Below are positions 1-6,985 of a stretch of 38,134 nt of DNA, in pieces; within the stretch, counting starts at the first letter, position 1; every line of letters starts with the position of its first letter. Source of the stretch: Exiguobacterium sp. KRL4 (lineage in GTDB: Bacteria > Bacillota > Bacilli > Exiguobacteriales > Exiguobacteriaceae); the NCBI RefSeq assembly GCF_001870785.1, contig NZ_MOLV01000024.1, forward strand, positions 1 through 38,134. Direction: 5' to 3'. The position numbers and the translations under genes were made by a program. The notes beneath the pieces were generated by a model, which saw only the letters and a list, made by a program, of their open reading frames with translations, did no database searches and was not told where the DNA came from.

Positions 1-189
1 CGGGCGGTGGGGTGGTGTGTTGGGGGATGGGAGGGGGGGGGGGGGCGGGGTGGGGGGGGGGGGGGGGGGGGGGGGGGGGTGGGGGGGAGGGTGGGGTTCG
101 GTGGTGGTCGGGGGGGGGAGGAGCGGGCGGCCGAGGACGGGTGGGGCGGTGGGTAGGGGTGGCGGGGTCAAGAACTGTGCGAGGCGGTG
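1..189. other. G-rich low-complexity contig end, probably an artefact
   Basis: This stretch is overwhelmingly G, with long G homopolymers between about 36 and 115. It then grades into recognisable tnpB coding sequence. The long glycine/tryptophan-rich reading frames over it come only from the GGN/TGG bias. The fading of the G bias into a real gene suggests bad base calls at a contig end rather than biology. I see no real gene here. Confidence 0.85.
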
Positions 190-772
190 GGGGGGTAGGA
201 TCGACAAGGGGGGCCGTTACTGCCGTACGCTTGAGAAGAAACGGCCGAGCGAACAGCGCAAGCTCTCCCGCCGTCAACGCATCGCCCTGAACAAGAAAGT
301 CACGCTTTCCGAGGCGAGGAACTATCAGAAGCAGAAGCGGAAGGTTGCCCGTATCCACGAGAAGATCGCCAACAAGCGTACCGACTTCCTGCACAAGGTA
401 TCGACCGAGATCGTCAAAAACCACGACGTCATCGGCATCGAGACCTTGCAGGTGAAGAACATGCAGAAGAATCGCAAGTTGAGCAAGGCCATCTCGGACG
501 TCAGCTGGTCGGAGTTCTTCCGCATGCTGGAGTACAAGGCAGAATGGTACGGGAAGACTGTCGTCAAGGTCGGCAAGACCTTTGCTTCCAGTCAACTGTG
601 CTCCAGTTGCGGACATCAACACAAAGACGTGAAACATCTTGGATTGCGTGAATGGACATGCCCGAGTTGCGGCATCCATCACGACCGTGATGTGAACGCA
701 GGACTGAATCTCAAACAAGAAGCAGAACGCATTTTAGCTTCTTCAACCGTCGGAACGACGGGGTTAGCCTGA
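190..772 (+). CDS. tnpB: TnpB (IS200/IS605 OrfB), C-terminal part, 5' end lost
   Basis: RNA-guided RuvC-like nuclease encoded by IS200/IS605 elements. The visible part runs from about RTLEKK to the C terminus. It contains the second catalytic acidic residue in IGIETL, a zinc ribbon made of two CxxC pairs (CSSC and CPSC), and the third catalytic Asp in DRDVNAG. Full-length members are about 370 residues. The N-terminal half and first RuvC Asp lie in or beyond the corrupted G-rich start, and residues just after it (KGGRYCRT) look G-substituted. The last ~190 bp are nearly identical to the second copy at 16499-16690. The interior looks more GC-rich than neighbouring genes. Family assignment is firm; whether the gene is intact in the genome cannot be told. 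Confidence 0.88.
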
Positions 773-847
773 TCAATTTTCGACCGTTAGGTCGCATAAC
801 TCAGGAATCCTCCACCTCTAAGTGAAGCGTAGGTGGAGGTAGTTCAA
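773..847 (+). mobile_element. IS200/IS605-type right end with terminal hairpin
   Basis: Directly after the tnpB stop lies a conserved stretch, then a 9-bp hairpin (CCTCCACCT / AGGTGGAGG, 818-848 region), then AGTTCAA. The same order is found downstream of the second tnpB (16435-16498), but there the hairpin has an unrelated stem sequence. In the family, this end carries a subterminal hairpin and a TCAA-like cleavage site, and usually doubles as the 3' part of the guide (omega) RNA. The boundary at about 847 is chosen because frame continuity of the interrupted host gene resumes right after it. Confidence 0.7.
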
Positions 848-933
848 TTCCACTCTCAGACGGCAAACGCGCTCATGACTATTTAGAAAGTCGTCAAAGT
901 ACCGGAAAGATTTTGTTAATCCCGACGGAATAA
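848..933 (+). pseudogene. 3' remnant of a zinc-type alcohol dehydrogenase / quinone oxidoreductase
   Basis: The reading frame after the element end translates as IPLSDGKRAHDYLES then RQSTGKILLIPTE and stop. This is the typical C terminus of NAD(P)H:quinone oxidoreductases of the medium-chain dehydrogenase family (pattern G-K-x-A-H-x-Y-L-E-S-R-x-S-x-G-K). Only about 28 codons remain, with no start or RBS, so the gene was interrupted by the tnpB element and the rest lies left of the window. A terminator follows. The fragment is short, so the exact enzyme is uncertain. Confidence 0.7.
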
Positions 934-958
934 CAGAAGTCTTAGAGTACTTGTTATC

Positions 959-988
959 ACTCCCTCACTTTAAAGTAGGGAGTTTTTT
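959..988 (+). terminator. Intrinsic terminator of the interrupted oxidoreductase gene
   Basis: ACTCCCT and AGGGAGT arms enclose a second palindrome (ACTTTAAAGT), followed by a run of six T. Confidence 0.85.
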
Positions 989-1059
989 GATGTTTTCTTT
1001 TCTCAATGATTACAAACAGGAAACAGTTCCTTCTTTTAGCAATTCATTTGCTTAAGTAG

Positions 1060-1088
1060 TTGCATTCCTTCATAAAAAAGCGTAAAGT
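1060..1088 (+). promoter_or_regulatory. Sigma-A promoter of the yhgE-tetR operon
   Basis: TTGCAT (1060-1065), a 17-bp spacer, and TAAAGT (1083-1088). It lies about 60 bp upstream of the start codon. The -10 box is only a fair match. Confidence 0.5.
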
Positions 1089-1105
1089 AAATCTCATCAA
1101 AACCA

Positions 1106-1130
1106 GAAACTCAAATTAGTTTTTAGTTTC
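1106..1130. promoter_or_regulatory. Candidate TetR-type operator
   Basis: Inverted repeat with 10-bp arms (GAAACTCAAA / TTTTAGTTTC, one mismatch) around a 5-bp centre. It lies between the predicted transcription start and the RBS of the YhgE-like gene, whose operon encodes a TetR-family regulator. Size and position suit a TetR dimer; binding is inferred only. Confidence 0.45.
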
Positions 1131-1148
1131 AAGAAGGAGATCTGATTT

Positions 1149-3590
1149 ATGTTTCGCTCAGAATGGAAAAAATTAAAAAGTCCGATGATGATTATCGTGA
1201 TTCTTGCTCTTATCCTCGTTCCGTTTCTTTACAATTCGATCTTTTTATCTGCTTTCTGGGATCCGTACGGTCAGACAGAAAATATTAAAGTCGCCATTGT
1301 CAACGAAGATAAAGCAACGAAGTTTGAAGGCGAAAAAATTGATATCGGTGATCAGTTTATTAAAAAACTGAAAAAAAATGACGATTTTGATTGGCAATAT
1401 CTTTCACGTAAAGAAGCTGCCAAACAACTTCGCTCAGGTGACATCTATATGACAGTCGTCATTCCAAAAAAGTTTTCGCACAATGCGACGACATTGCTGG
1501 ACGATCATCCGAAAAAAATCGAACTGGAATATTATTTGAATCCAGCTAAAAACTATTCCGGTACGCAGATTTCCAGTGCTGCCGCCAAACAATTAAACGA
1601 AAAAATCCGTAAATCCGTAACAAAACAATACAGCAGTGCGATTTTTGGATCACTCAAAAAAATCGCCAAAGGACTTGAAGATGCCTCTGAAGGTTCAGCT
1701 AAACTCGAAGATGGCGCTAAAAAAACGACCGACGGTGCTAAGACACTTACAACAAATCTCGGTAAGTTAACCAATGGTACAAATGATTTATCGACAAACT
1801 TAACAAAAGCCGCGGACGGTTCCGTTCAGCTTTCAAGCGGTCTGAATACGTTAAGTGGTGGAACGCAGACACTGGCAGAGAAATCTAGTGAATTATCGAG
1901 CGGTCTCAACCAACTCGACGGCAACAGCGGGAAGTTAATTAAAGGTTCATCCGATTTACAGGCCGGATCAACTAAACTCCGCCAAGGTCTCGAGAGTGCA
2001 TCTGCCGGGTCAACGGAACTCCGTCAAGGTCTCGAAAGTGCATCTGCCGGAACGACGGAACTCCGTCAAGGTCTCGAAACAGCTTCGGCCGGTGCATCGA
2101 AGCTCGACAATAACCTGCCGCAGTTCACGGCTGGTCTCGATCAACTGAACGCCCGGGCTCAAGAAGCCAATGCTTCTCTGGTAGCCGTCAATGACGCCGC
2201 TGATACATTAAAACAAGAATTAAGCACCCGCCGTGAGGCACTCGAAGCAAATGTCGCCAATATCAAGGCAGTCATCGCTTCGTCCGAGACATTAACGGAA
2301 GAAGAAAAAGGCGCCTTGTTGGAATCCATTGCAACGATGGAACAAAATGTCCAAAATTTAGCGCAGCAAGAATCTTCCCTTGATGCCAGTCTTGCTAAAG
2401 CCAATGATGCAACAGAAAAAATCAATCAGCTGGCGGTCGGTGGGCAAAATATTGCTTCTGCCGTTTCACAACTCGATGGTGGTTTAACACAGCTGCTTGA
2501 TGGTTCAAAACGATTGGAACAAGGACAAACGAAACTACTTGCCGGTTCAAAACAATTAGAGCAAGGACAAACACAACTATTGACCGGTGCCAAAAGTCTG
2601 GAACAAGGACAAGGCACGCTCACTCAAGGTTTGACGGCCTATACAGACGGCGTGCATAAAGCAGCTGTCGGAAGTACCCAATTAACGGCTGGTGCACAGC
2701 AACTGGCAACTGGTGCGAACGATGCCAGTACAGCATCCGGTCAATTGACTTCTGGTCTCGGTCAGCTGTCAGACGGTGCCGTTGCCATTTCTTCCGGTGC
2801 CGGTCAACTGACGGATGGGGCTTCACGCTTGGCAGACGGAAACTCGAAACTTGCCGATGGTGCCAACACGCTAAAAACGGAACTCGGTAAAGGCGCGAAA
2901 GATGCGACTGTCAAACCATCAAATGATCGGGATAACATGCTCGCTGAGCCGGTCGTTTTAAAAGAACATGATTATTCGACCGTCAACAACTATGGCTCTG
3001 GTCTAGCGGCTTACATCCTCAGTATCGCGTTATTCGCCGGTGCCTTGATGTTCTCATCCGTCTACCAAATCCGTCCGGAACATGGTGAGACGTTGACATG
3101 GCGTTTCCTCGTCGGAAAGCTATCGCTTGTCTTACCAATCGGTGCTCTGCAAGGAATTGCTGCCTCGATCGCCATCGTCTACGTACTCGATGCCGACGTT
3201 GCAAGCACACCTGCTTTGTATGGCTTTGCTGCCTTGACCGGCATGACGTTCATCACGTTGTTATTCACGTTAACGATGCTTTTCGGTCGTGTCGGACAAT
3301 TTAGTGCGTTCTTACTGTTGTTACTACAAATCGGTGGTAGTGGTGGTACGTTCCCGGTCGAAATGACGCCAAGCTTCTTCCAAGCGATTCACCGCTTCTT
3401 ACCGATGACCTACTCGGTCACCGGCTTCCGAGAAGCACTTGGGATTGGCGTGACGGATACACTGATTTCAAACAGTCAGGTACTTGGTTTGATTCTGTTC
3501 TCTGCCCTTGCCATCACCTTCGCCGGTGCATTAGGCGCAAAACGGATTCTACTTTCGACGAAAGCGAGAACACGCCATGACACTGTCTGA
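1149..3590 (+). CDS. YhgE/Pip family membrane protein (ABC-2-like)
   Basis: An 813-residue member of the YhgE/Pip family (phage infection protein relatives, also related to ESX/type VII-associated proteins). It has an N-terminal membrane segment (about residues 13-35). A long extracellular helical region full of heptad-like SGxxQLxxG repeats follows to about residue 610. The C terminus has about five membrane helices (about 625-805) resembling ABC-2 permeases, with no ATPase. Tandem 42-bp repeats lie within the extracellular region. The RBS AAGAAGGAGA sits 8 bp before ATG. It overlaps the downstream TetR gene by 14 bp, so the regulator probably controls this gene. The family role is not well defined; export or envelope anchoring is a guess. 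Confidence 0.9.
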   Translation: MFRSEWKKLKSPMMIIVILALILVPFLYNSIFLSAFWDPYGQTENIKVAIVNEDKATKFEGEKIDIGDQFIKKLKKNDDFDWQYLSRKEAAKQLRSGDIYMTVVIPKKFSHNATTLLDDHPKKIELEYYLNPAKNYSGTQISSAAAKQLNEKIRKSVTKQYSSAIFGSLKKIAKGLEDASEGSAKLEDGAKKTTDGAKTLTTNLGKLTNGTNDLSTNLTKAADGSVQLSSGLNTLSGGTQTLAEKSSELSSGLNQLDGNSGKLIKGSSDLQAGSTKLRQGLESASAGSTELRQGLESASAGTTELRQGLETASAGASKLDNNLPQFTAGLDQLNARAQEANASLVAVNDAADTLKQELSTRREALEANVANIKAVIASSETLTEEEKGALLESIATMEQNVQNLAQQESSLDASLAKANDATEKINQLAVGGQNIASAVSQLDGGLTQLLDGSKRLEQGQTKLLAGSKQLEQGQTQLLTGAKSLEQGQGTLTQGLTAYTDGVHKAAVGSTQLTAGAQQLATGANDASTASGQLTSGLGQLSDGAVAISSGAGQLTDGASRLADGNSKLADGANTLKTELGKGAKDATVKPSNDRDNMLAEPVVLKEHDYSTVNNYGSGLAAYILSIALFAGALMFSSVYQIRPEHGETLTWRFLVGKLSLVLPIGALQGIAASIAIVYVLDADVASTPALYGFAALTGMTFITLLFTLTMLFGRVGQFSAFLLLLLQIGGSGGTFPVEMTPSFFQAIHRFLPMTYSVTGFREALGIGVTDTLISNSQVLGLILFSALAITFAGALGAKRILLSTKARTRHDTV
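1974..2099 (+). repeat. Three tandem 42-bp repeats inside yhgE
   Basis: Three adjacent 42-bp units (1974, 2016 and 2058) encode 14-residue repeats of the form xLRQGLExASAGxT/S. The first two differ at only a few bases; the third is more diverged at its end. This suggests recent in-frame duplication. Confidence 0.85.
2493..2618 (+). repeat. Second block of three 42-bp repeats inside yhgE
   Basis: Units at 2493, 2535 and 2577 encode LLxGSKxLEQGQT-like 14-residue repeats. The unit length matches the first block, fitting four turns of helix per repeat. Confidence 0.75.
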
Positions 3591-4137
3591 TAAGGAACAT
3601 CTGATTTTAGATGCGGCAATGGCTTGTTTTTCTGAACTTGGTTATAAAGGAACAACTATTGAACGGATTGCTAAACGTGCTCATGTCGGTAAGCCGACCG
3701 TCTATCAACTATTCGAAAGTAAACTCGATTTATTTGAGACGTTAGTTACACGAGTCTTACAGGACATGAAGGCCGAAGCTGAGAATGCTTACGTCATGAC
3801 AGCTTCTGTCGAAGAAAACAAACAGGCCATGATTGACGCCATCGTCAATCATCAACATGAACATTTGTTTATCTTACAAATCACACAAGAAACGCATACC
3901 TTAAAACTACAAGAGATGTTCGAATTACGGATGCGGATCGAGCAGCATATCGTCGAGTATATAAAGAACCTCCTCGAAACACGCTTAGAACTGGAACAAC
4001 GTTCGCCGGAAATCCCCGTCGAAGTCACGGCCTTTTTGTTGTTCAAGACCTACGTCGCCTTGATTTCCGAATGGCCGTTGATTGGTCAACCACTTGATTT
4101 AAAAACAATCAGTCAAGCGATGTTAAAATTGTTATAA
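3577..4137 (+). CDS. TetR/AcrR family transcriptional regulator
   Basis: A 186-residue TetR-family repressor. Residues about 8-54 form the helix-turn-helix domain, with the family pattern ILDAAMACFSELGYKGTT then IAKRAHVGKPTVYQLFESK. The C-terminal part is a helical ligand-binding/dimer domain. Its ATG lies inside the last codons of the YhgE-like gene (14-bp overlap), so translation is probably coupled. It most likely represses its own operon, perhaps through the inverted repeat at 1106-1130. The effector is unknown. Confidence 0.9.
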   Translation: MTLSDKEHLILDAAMACFSELGYKGTTIERIAKRAHVGKPTVYQLFESKLDLFETLVTRVLQDMKAEAENAYVMTASVEENKQAMIDAIVNHQHEHLFILQITQETHTLKLQEMFELRMRIEQHIVEYIKNLLETRLELEQRSPEIPVEVTAFLLFKTYVALISEWPLIGQPLDLKTISQAMLKLL

Positions 4138-4140
4138 TGA

Positions 4141-4172
4141 AACAGCCTCTCGGATAGACGAGAGGCTGTTTT
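4141..4172 (+). terminator. Terminator of the yhgE-tetR operon
   Basis: Perfect 12-bp stem (AACAGCCTCTCG / CGAGAGGCTGTT) with a 6-nt loop followed by TT, 3 bp after the TetR stop. Confidence 0.85.
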
Positions 4173-4209
4173 CATGTAACGTTCATCTTACTCGAATGGA
4201 GTGTTTGGT

Positions 4210-4488
4210 TTGTCTCAATTAGTAGTCTTTACCCCGTTGTTCTTGCTCGTCCTATTGACGTACGTCATCATCTCACTAGTTGATATGTGGCGATCCTATA
4301 CACGAACAAGTGCTTCGACCGACTTTGTCTTTTTCATCGTCACCTTAGTCTCACTGTTTGTCGGATTCGTCTTGTCACCGGTTCTATCCCTTGTCTTTCA
4401 GTGGAAACGCAGTCGTATCAAACGAATCATCGGGCTCATCATCGTCGGATTACCTTTCGTGCTGTTCTTAACGGATCGTTTTTTCTAA
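4210..4488 (+). CDS. Small membrane protein, unknown function
   Basis: About 92 residues with three predicted membrane helices (roughly 5-24, 39-60 and 70-88) and a basic stretch WKRSRIKR between the last two. I chose TTG at 4210 because GGAGTG lies 7-8 bp upstream. The in-frame GTG at 4201 would overlap that RBS. It is a single gene between two terminators. I do not recognise a family. Confidence 0.6.
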   Translation: MSQLVVFTPLFLLVLLTYVIISLVDMWRSYTRTSASTDFVFFIVTLVSLFVGFVLSPVLSLVFQWKRSRIKRIIGLIIVGLPFVLFLTDRFF

Positions 4489-4508
4489 TGCAGATACTTT
4501 TTAAGCCG

Positions 4509-4543
4509 AACGATCAGTGAAATTTTACACTGATCGTTTTTTC
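4509..4543. terminator. Bidirectional terminator between convergent genes
   Basis: An 11-bp perfect stem (AACGATCAGTG / CACTGATCGTT) with an 8-nt loop and a T run on the + side. It sits between the small membrane protein and the convergent phosphoesterase. Confidence 0.8.
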
Positions 4544-4548
4544 AATGT

Positions 4549-5283
4549 TTATGTTCTTCCGCCTAAAAAAAGTTTCCGCAACAATTCTTTTTCCGGCATA
4601 GCGGCAGCATGAAAGGCTTCGAGGTAGGGCTGATCGTCATACATGACTTCCATGACATCGATTTGCCATCCACCTTCTGTCTGTTCAACTAGCGCAAACG
4701 GAGCAATCGCTTCTGGCTGGCAGCCGAGCGCCCCCGGGTTCAAATAAGTGACACCTTTCGTCCGAACAAGTTGTTTCGGATGATGATGACCAAAACAAAT
4801 CAGACTCGCCTGTTGTCCTTTAAACAACCCAGGCAACGTCTCTTCTGTCCCGTCGACAGTTGCTGCCAACGGTTCCTCTCCAATCGCCTTCGACTCATCG
4901 CGATATGCGTAATGCGTAAACAACACATCTTCTCCCGAAAATGTCTTTTTAATCGTTCGGGGAAGTTGCTCTAAAAAGTGTTGGTTTTCTGGCGTCAGTT
5001 GATCCGCTACCCATTGATGATGTGCTTTTGCATGACGGTAACTGTCTGGATAGGGTTGATCATGTAGTAACGCCAGTACATTTTCATCGTGATTTCCACT
5101 GATCGTCGTCATGCGGGGAGTCGATCGAACTAACTCAATCACTTCATTGGTTTGCGGACCGATTCCGATTAAATCCCCGAGACAGAAAATCTCTGAAACA
5201 TTTTTCTCTTCGCTAATTTTTTTTAAGACAGCTTTAAGCGCTGTCGCATTGCCGTGAATATCTGTTATCACTGCAAATTTCAT
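4549..5283 (-). CDS. Metallophosphoesterase (calcineurin-like, YfcE-type)
   Basis: A 244-residue cytoplasmic metallophosphoesterase. The metal-binding motifs are in family order: DIHGN (D8, H10), GDLIGIGP (about residue 36), GNHDE (about 63), a later H in FTHYA, and FGHHHPK (about 165). The family hydrolyses phosphodiesters or phosphomonoesters, and some members act on Ap4A or cyclic nucleotides; the substrate here cannot be read. The RBS GGAGGCGG stands 7 bp before ATG. Monocistronic. Confidence 0.88.
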   Translation of the reverse strand: MKFAVITDIHGNATALKAVLKKISEEKNVSEIFCLGDLIGIGPQTNEVIELVRSTPRMTTISGNHDENVLALLHDQPYPDSYRHAKAHHQWVADQLTPENQHFLEQLPRTIKKTFSGEDVLFTHYAYRDESKAIGEEPLAATVDGTEETLPGLFKGQQASLICFGHHHPKQLVRTKGVTYLNPGALGCQPEAIAPFALVEQTEGGWQIDVMEVMYDDQPYLEAFHAAAMPEKELLRKLFLGGRT

Positions 5284-5432
5284 GTAACCGCCTCCAATGT
5301 TAGTTTAACGCCCTTTTTTCTTTCCCCTGATTTTGTGTAGAAAATTCATGAAAAATAAATTGTCAGAAAATATTGATTATTGTTTTCAGCCGTGTTAGGC
5401 TTAGAAAAATTCACGGAAAGGGGCACAACCTA

Positions 5433-5486
5433 ATGTCTTCACACCAAACTGCAGGCCAACTGATTATTCTATACACGAGGGACTGA
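5433..5486 (+). CDS. Possible leader peptide upstream of the EIIC-like gene
   Basis: A 17-codon ORF, MSSHQTAGQLIILYTRD, with a strong RBS (GGAAAGGGG, about 10 bp before ATG). It is followed by an ordered set of hairpins and an intrinsic terminator directly in front of the permease ORF. This is the layout of translational attenuation or ribosome-stalling leaders. No run of a single amino acid is obvious, so the signal, if any, is unclear. Too short to be certain it is translated. Confidence 0.4.
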   Translation: MSSHQTAGQLIILYTRD

Positions 5487-5520
5487 AACCTTTTCCGATT
5501 GATTTTCGGGATTGATTTTG

Positions 5521-5595
5521 GGCCCTCCTTTCGATGCATCGAATGAGGCGCCCGCAGGAATGATGGCGCCTATCCGATACCGGATAGGTTTTTTT
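5521..5595 (+). promoter_or_regulatory. Structured leader with attenuator-like terminator
   Basis: Three stems follow each other. First is a 14-nt perfect palindrome (TTCGATGCATCGAA, 5530-5543) inside CTC/GAG arms. Second is GGCGCC (5547-5552) pairing with GGCGCC (5565-5570). Third is an intrinsic terminator CCTATCCG-ATAC-CGGATAGG (5569-5588) with seven T. The second and third stems share two bases (5569-5570), so they compete. The T run ends one base before an ATG. I could not match the leader to a riboswitch class known to me (TPP, SAM, FMN, purine, lysine, glycine, cobalamin, T-box, guanidine, c-di-GMP). Confidence 0.6.
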
Positions 5596-5596
5596 A

Positions 5597-6643
5597 ATGG
5601 CTAAACAAAAAAGAGAGAGGATGAGTGAGTTGAAGGAATATGCGATGGATCGAATGGTGAAAGTGTCTGCCGGGATGGCGAATGCCGTCTTGGTGACGTT
5701 AGGAGTAGGATTATTGATTGAAACGTTCGGCAACTTGTTACATATTGAGATGCTGTTGACGATTGGCGGTGTTGCCAAGGTCCTGCTCGCACCTGCTCTT
5801 GGAGCCGGCATCGCTTATCAACTTGGCGGGAATACACTTGTTTTATTCAGTGCCATGATTGCCGCAACGATTGGCGGAGCGGCACTTCAACCAACGGACG
5901 CCGGACTTGTCCTCGTGCCGGGTCAACCGATCAGTGCGTTGCTCGCAGCTGCTGTCGCTGTGTTCATCGGTAAACGGATGACAGGAAAAACCAAGTTTGA
6001 CATGATGGTCATTCCAGTCAGTGCCGTCCTTGCGGGTGGTGTGACAGGAATCGCCGCTGCCGCTGTCACGACCCCGTTGTTAACACGATTTAGTGCTATG
6101 GTCACGACGTCTGTCGAAACTTCACCAATCGCGACATCCCTTGTCATTGCTCTTATCTTTAGCGTCTTATTGATGTCTCCCGCTTCATCCGCTGCACTCG
6201 CGATTGCCCTTCAACTCGATCCTGTCGCCAGTGCCGCTGCCTTGATTGGTTGTTCAGCCCAGTTCGTCGGGTTTACATTAATGGCCTATCGCCAAACTGA
6301 TCCCGGTGGGTTAATTGCTTCCTTCTTTGTCACACCGAAGGTCCAGTTCCCGAATATCGTGAAGAATCCACGTCTCGTCGTCGCCCCATTCTTGGCGGCA
6401 ATGATTTCCGCGCCAATTGCGACACTTGTTCTTTCATTAGAAGTTCCCTACGAATTAGCCGGTCTCGGGTTGAATTCGATGATTGCCCCACTCAATATCT
6501 TCGTCAATCAAGGATTTAATGCGTTCCTCGTCTTTTTTGCAACTGGAGTAGTGCTTCCGGGTATCTTGACTCTCGTCTTTTACCGGATGACGACAATGGC
6601 TGGTTGGACGAAGATGGGTGATCTTCGACTAGAAATTCAATGA
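5597..6643 (+). CDS. EIIC-like PTS/permease family membrane protein
   Basis: Up to 348 residues with about nine or ten hydrophobic helices and almost no soluble domain. It resembles the stand-alone PTS EIIC-type family (Pfam PTS_EIIC_2). No EIIA or EIIB domain or phosphorylation Cys/His motif is seen, so coupling to the PTS is unproven and the substrate is unknown. The start is uncertain. ATG 5597 would use an RBS inside the 3' arm of the attenuator (GGATAGG). ATG 5645 (MDRMVKVS) has AAGGA at 7 bp and fits well. A start at 5597 would make the hairpin control both transcription and translation. Confidence 0.75.
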   Translation: MAKQKRERMSELKEYAMDRMVKVSAGMANAVLVTLGVGLLIETFGNLLHIEMLLTIGGVAKVLLAPALGAGIAYQLGGNTLVLFSAMIAATIGGAALQPTDAGLVLVPGQPISALLAAAVAVFIGKRMTGKTKFDMMVIPVSAVLAGGVTGIAAAAVTTPLLTRFSAMVTTSVETSPIATSLVIALIFSVLLMSPASSAALAIALQLDPVASAAALIGCSAQFVGFTLMAYRQTDPGGLIASFFVTPKVQFPNIVKNPRLVVAPFLAAMISAPIATLVLSLEVPYELAGLGLNSMIAPLNIFVNQGFNAFLVFFATGVVLPGILTLVFYRMTTMAGWTKMGDLRLEIQ

Positions 6644-6655
6644 TGAGAGCTATCC

Positions 6656-6693
6656 GCTATTCCTTTCAATTTAATGAAGGAATAGCTTTTTTT
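6656..6693 (+). terminator. Terminator of the EIIC-like gene
   Basis: Arms GCTATTCCTT / AAGGAATAGC with a ~11-nt loop followed by seven T. Confidence 0.88.
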
Positions 6694-6696
6694 ATG

Positions 6697-6733
6697 CAAA
6701 AAAATCCCGTCCATCAAAAGATGAACGGGATTT
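6697..6733 (-). terminator. Terminator of tRNA-Val copy 1
   Basis: On the minus strand, AAATCCCGTTCATC pairs with GATGGACGGGATTT and is followed by a T run. It begins 6 nt after the tRNA 3' end. Confidence 0.85.
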
Positions 6734-6738
6734 CGGTA

Positions 6739-6811
6739 TGATTCTGACTGGGCTCGAACCAGCGACCTCTACCCTGTCAAGGTAGCGCTCTCCCAGCTGA
6801 GCTACAGAATC
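6739..6811 (-). tRNA. tRNA-Val (anticodon GAC), copy 1
   Basis: A 73-nt cloverleaf read on the minus strand. Acceptor GATTCTG / CAGAATC, D arm GCTC/GAGC, anticodon stem CTACC/GGTAG with loop TTGACAG (anticodon GAC, codons GUC/GUU), TTCGAGC T-loop, discriminator A. CCA is not encoded. The sequence is identical to the second copy at 17305-17377. Confidence 0.95.
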
Positions 6812-6838
6812 ATGATGATGTGTACTGGGTATATGTTT

Positions 6839-6866
6839 ATTATAGCAACATATTGAAAACTGTAAA
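6839..6866 (-). promoter_or_regulatory. Promoter of tRNA-Val copy 1
   Basis: Minus-strand TTTACA (6866-6861), 16-bp spacer, perfect TATAAT (6844-6839), about 28 bp upstream of the tRNA. Confidence 0.8.
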
Positions 6867-6919
6867 GGATTTTTTTGATTTTCTTTTTAATTTTTTTCTT
6901 GTTTGATGACAGTTCAGAG

Positions 6920-6948
6920 TTGCAGGCTTTTCTTCCGTCCTCTACTAT
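6920..6948 (+). promoter_or_regulatory. Promoter of the RND efflux gene
   Basis: TTGCAG (6920-6925), 17-bp spacer, TACTAT (6943-6948), 38 bp upstream of the TTG start. No obvious operator nearby. Confidence 0.6.
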
Positions 6949-6985
6949 GTAAATAAGCACATATAAAATAAAGGAGGGATACCCG

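Noticed and set aside
12-290. Gly/Trp-rich open frames in the G tract
   Set aside because: Pure composition effect in low-quality sequence, no RBS, no family resemblance.
1974-2618. CRISPR-like array
   Set aside because: Repeats are contiguous, in frame and coding; there are no spacers.
5464-5580. SAM (S-box) riboswitch suggested by GAGGGACTG
   Set aside because: Only this short string matches; the K-turn, the GATGAAGCCC core and the GCAACC segment are missing.
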